From Massilia niastensis DSM 21313 (lineage in GTDB: Bacteria; Pseudomonadota; Gammaproteobacteria; Burkholderiales; Burkholderiaceae_D), in NCBI RefSeq assembly GCF_000382345.1, contig NZ_KB908102.1:1-64000 (forward strand): a stretch of DNA of 64,000 nt, read 5' to 3'. This document shows positions 63,540-64,000 of the stretch, one piece after another. The translations under genes were made by a program, and so were the position numbers. Under the pieces are notes generated by a model. It saw only the letters and a list, made by a program, of their open reading frames with translations, ran no database searches and was not told the origin of the DNA. Positions within the stretch are counted from its first letter, which is position 1. Each line of letters opens with the position of its first letter.

Positions 63540-64000
63540 GCTGCCCCCTGTGAGTATATGAATCGTGAGCCTGTACGGTCCCGCAGCAGGGCGGCGCGGC
63601 CCCGGCCGGGAACGAACAAGCGCTATGGACCGGCAATCGGCAACAGCATGGCGCATCGGGAAGACTGATGACGCCGGGCAGGAGCCCGTGCTCGAACAGC
63701 GGCCAGGCCCCATCCGCTTGCCGATCAAGGTGTCGGCCCAGTATAGCCCCGGTTCCGGATACCCGGCGCACCGCCGCCGCCGGGCGCGCGCGCGGCATGG
63801 CGGAAGGCGCCGTTTGGCTTTGCAGTATGGCAAGACAAGCATGCTGCGGGTCGTATTTTCCGGAAAGGCGAGAGCGTGTGCATGGCGCATACCGCCTGTA
63901 CGGACAGGCTTTCCGCGATACCGCATGCATATCCAAATGGACTTGGCGGGCTCCGCCGTTTGGATTAGCATCCGACGATTCCCAACAATTATTCCAACAA
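63540..64000. other. Terminal 460 bp without a supported gene
   Basis: Open frames here have no ribosome site or familiar sequence. It contains a nested hairpin at 63931-63965 (ATCCAAA...TTTGGAT with GGCGG-GCT-CCGCC inside) and should include the promoter of the host-attachment-like gene. The rest is unassigned. Confidence 0.5.
63931..63965. repeat. Nested hairpin near right edge
   Basis: ATCCAAA (63931-63937) pairs with TTTGGAT (63959-63965); GGCGG (63945-63949) with CCGCC (63953-63957). May be a terminator or short interspersed repeat. Confidence 0.45.

Noticed and set aside
63033..63971. Longer start for the host-attachment-like gene
   Set aside because: The extra N-terminal 140 residues are Arg/Cys/Pro-rich without similarity; the family starts at MQTTWIISANAG and a G-rich ribosome site lies before 63539.

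Overview
The window is a high-GC, densely coded chromosomal segment. The gene set points to a betaproteobacterium of the Massilia / Oxalobacteraceae kind: a TamA-TamB pair, two tandem DUF3108 proteins, an operon with a PEP-CTERM protein and a post-PEP-CTERM-1-like protein, many c-di-GMP and HD-GYP proteins, and chitin-oligosaccharide uptake genes. The taxonomic placement is inference from gene content. No rRNA, tRNA or CRISPR array was seen.

Left edge to 7.5 kb: the 5' part of an IS630-type transposase runs off the window. Its presumed end sits on one CTAG of a 164-bp hairpin element whose other CTAG lies 2 bp before a DUF3108 gene. Two DUF3108 genes follow, then a three-gene operon encoding a kleisin-like protein, a small kite-like protein and a 940-residue SMC ATPase. 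This is an MksBEF/JetABC-type condensin with no nuclease gene (JetD/MksG) beside it, closed by a clear terminator. A 218-bp element with 23-bp terminal inverted repeats lies just after it.

7.8-21.4 kb: a lipoprotein, a CcdC-like membrane protein, a 56-residue proline-rich protein, TamB and TamA (overlapping, outer-membrane assembly), QueC (preQ0/queuosine), a calcineurin-type phosphoesterase, a large cache-PAS-GGDEF-EAL protein, a small membrane protein, and a compact proline-rich small gene with its own promoter and terminator.

21.4-35.3 kb: a GAF-GAF histidine kinase convergent with a REC-DUF3369-HD-GYP regulator, a Nei/MutM-family DNA glycosylase, a DUF3016 protein, a sigma / anti-sigma / periplasmic-effector operon, a hotdog thioesterase, a sugar-dehydrogenase lipoprotein, a membrane-anchored endonuclease/exonuclease/phosphatase protein, an M20 peptidase, and an envelope operon (M15/MepK-like peptidase, unknown exported protein, BamE-like lipoprotein).

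35.4-49.2 kb: a second sugar dehydrogenase, an M16 peptidase, an isochorismatase-fold hydrolase, a luciferase-like monooxygenase, a serine-hydrolase lipoprotein, a Ser/Gly/Thr repeat protein with near-perfect DNA tandem repeats, a chemoreceptor, an FAD/Rieske oxidoreductase, a double-HD protein and a periplasmic cupin.

49.4-64 kb: an operon of PEP-CTERM protein, post-PEP-CTERM-1-like protein and metalloprotease, divergent from a TonB receptor - GH20 hexosaminidase - AmpG-like transporter operon. Then come an AraC/GyrI-like regulator, an HxlR regulator facing a 39-residue ORF across two 17-bp operator repeats, an NTF2-like protein, an internally deleted BCCT transporter next to a second CTAG-bounded hairpin, a methyltransferase and a host-attachment-family protein. 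The last 460 bp hold no convincing gene.
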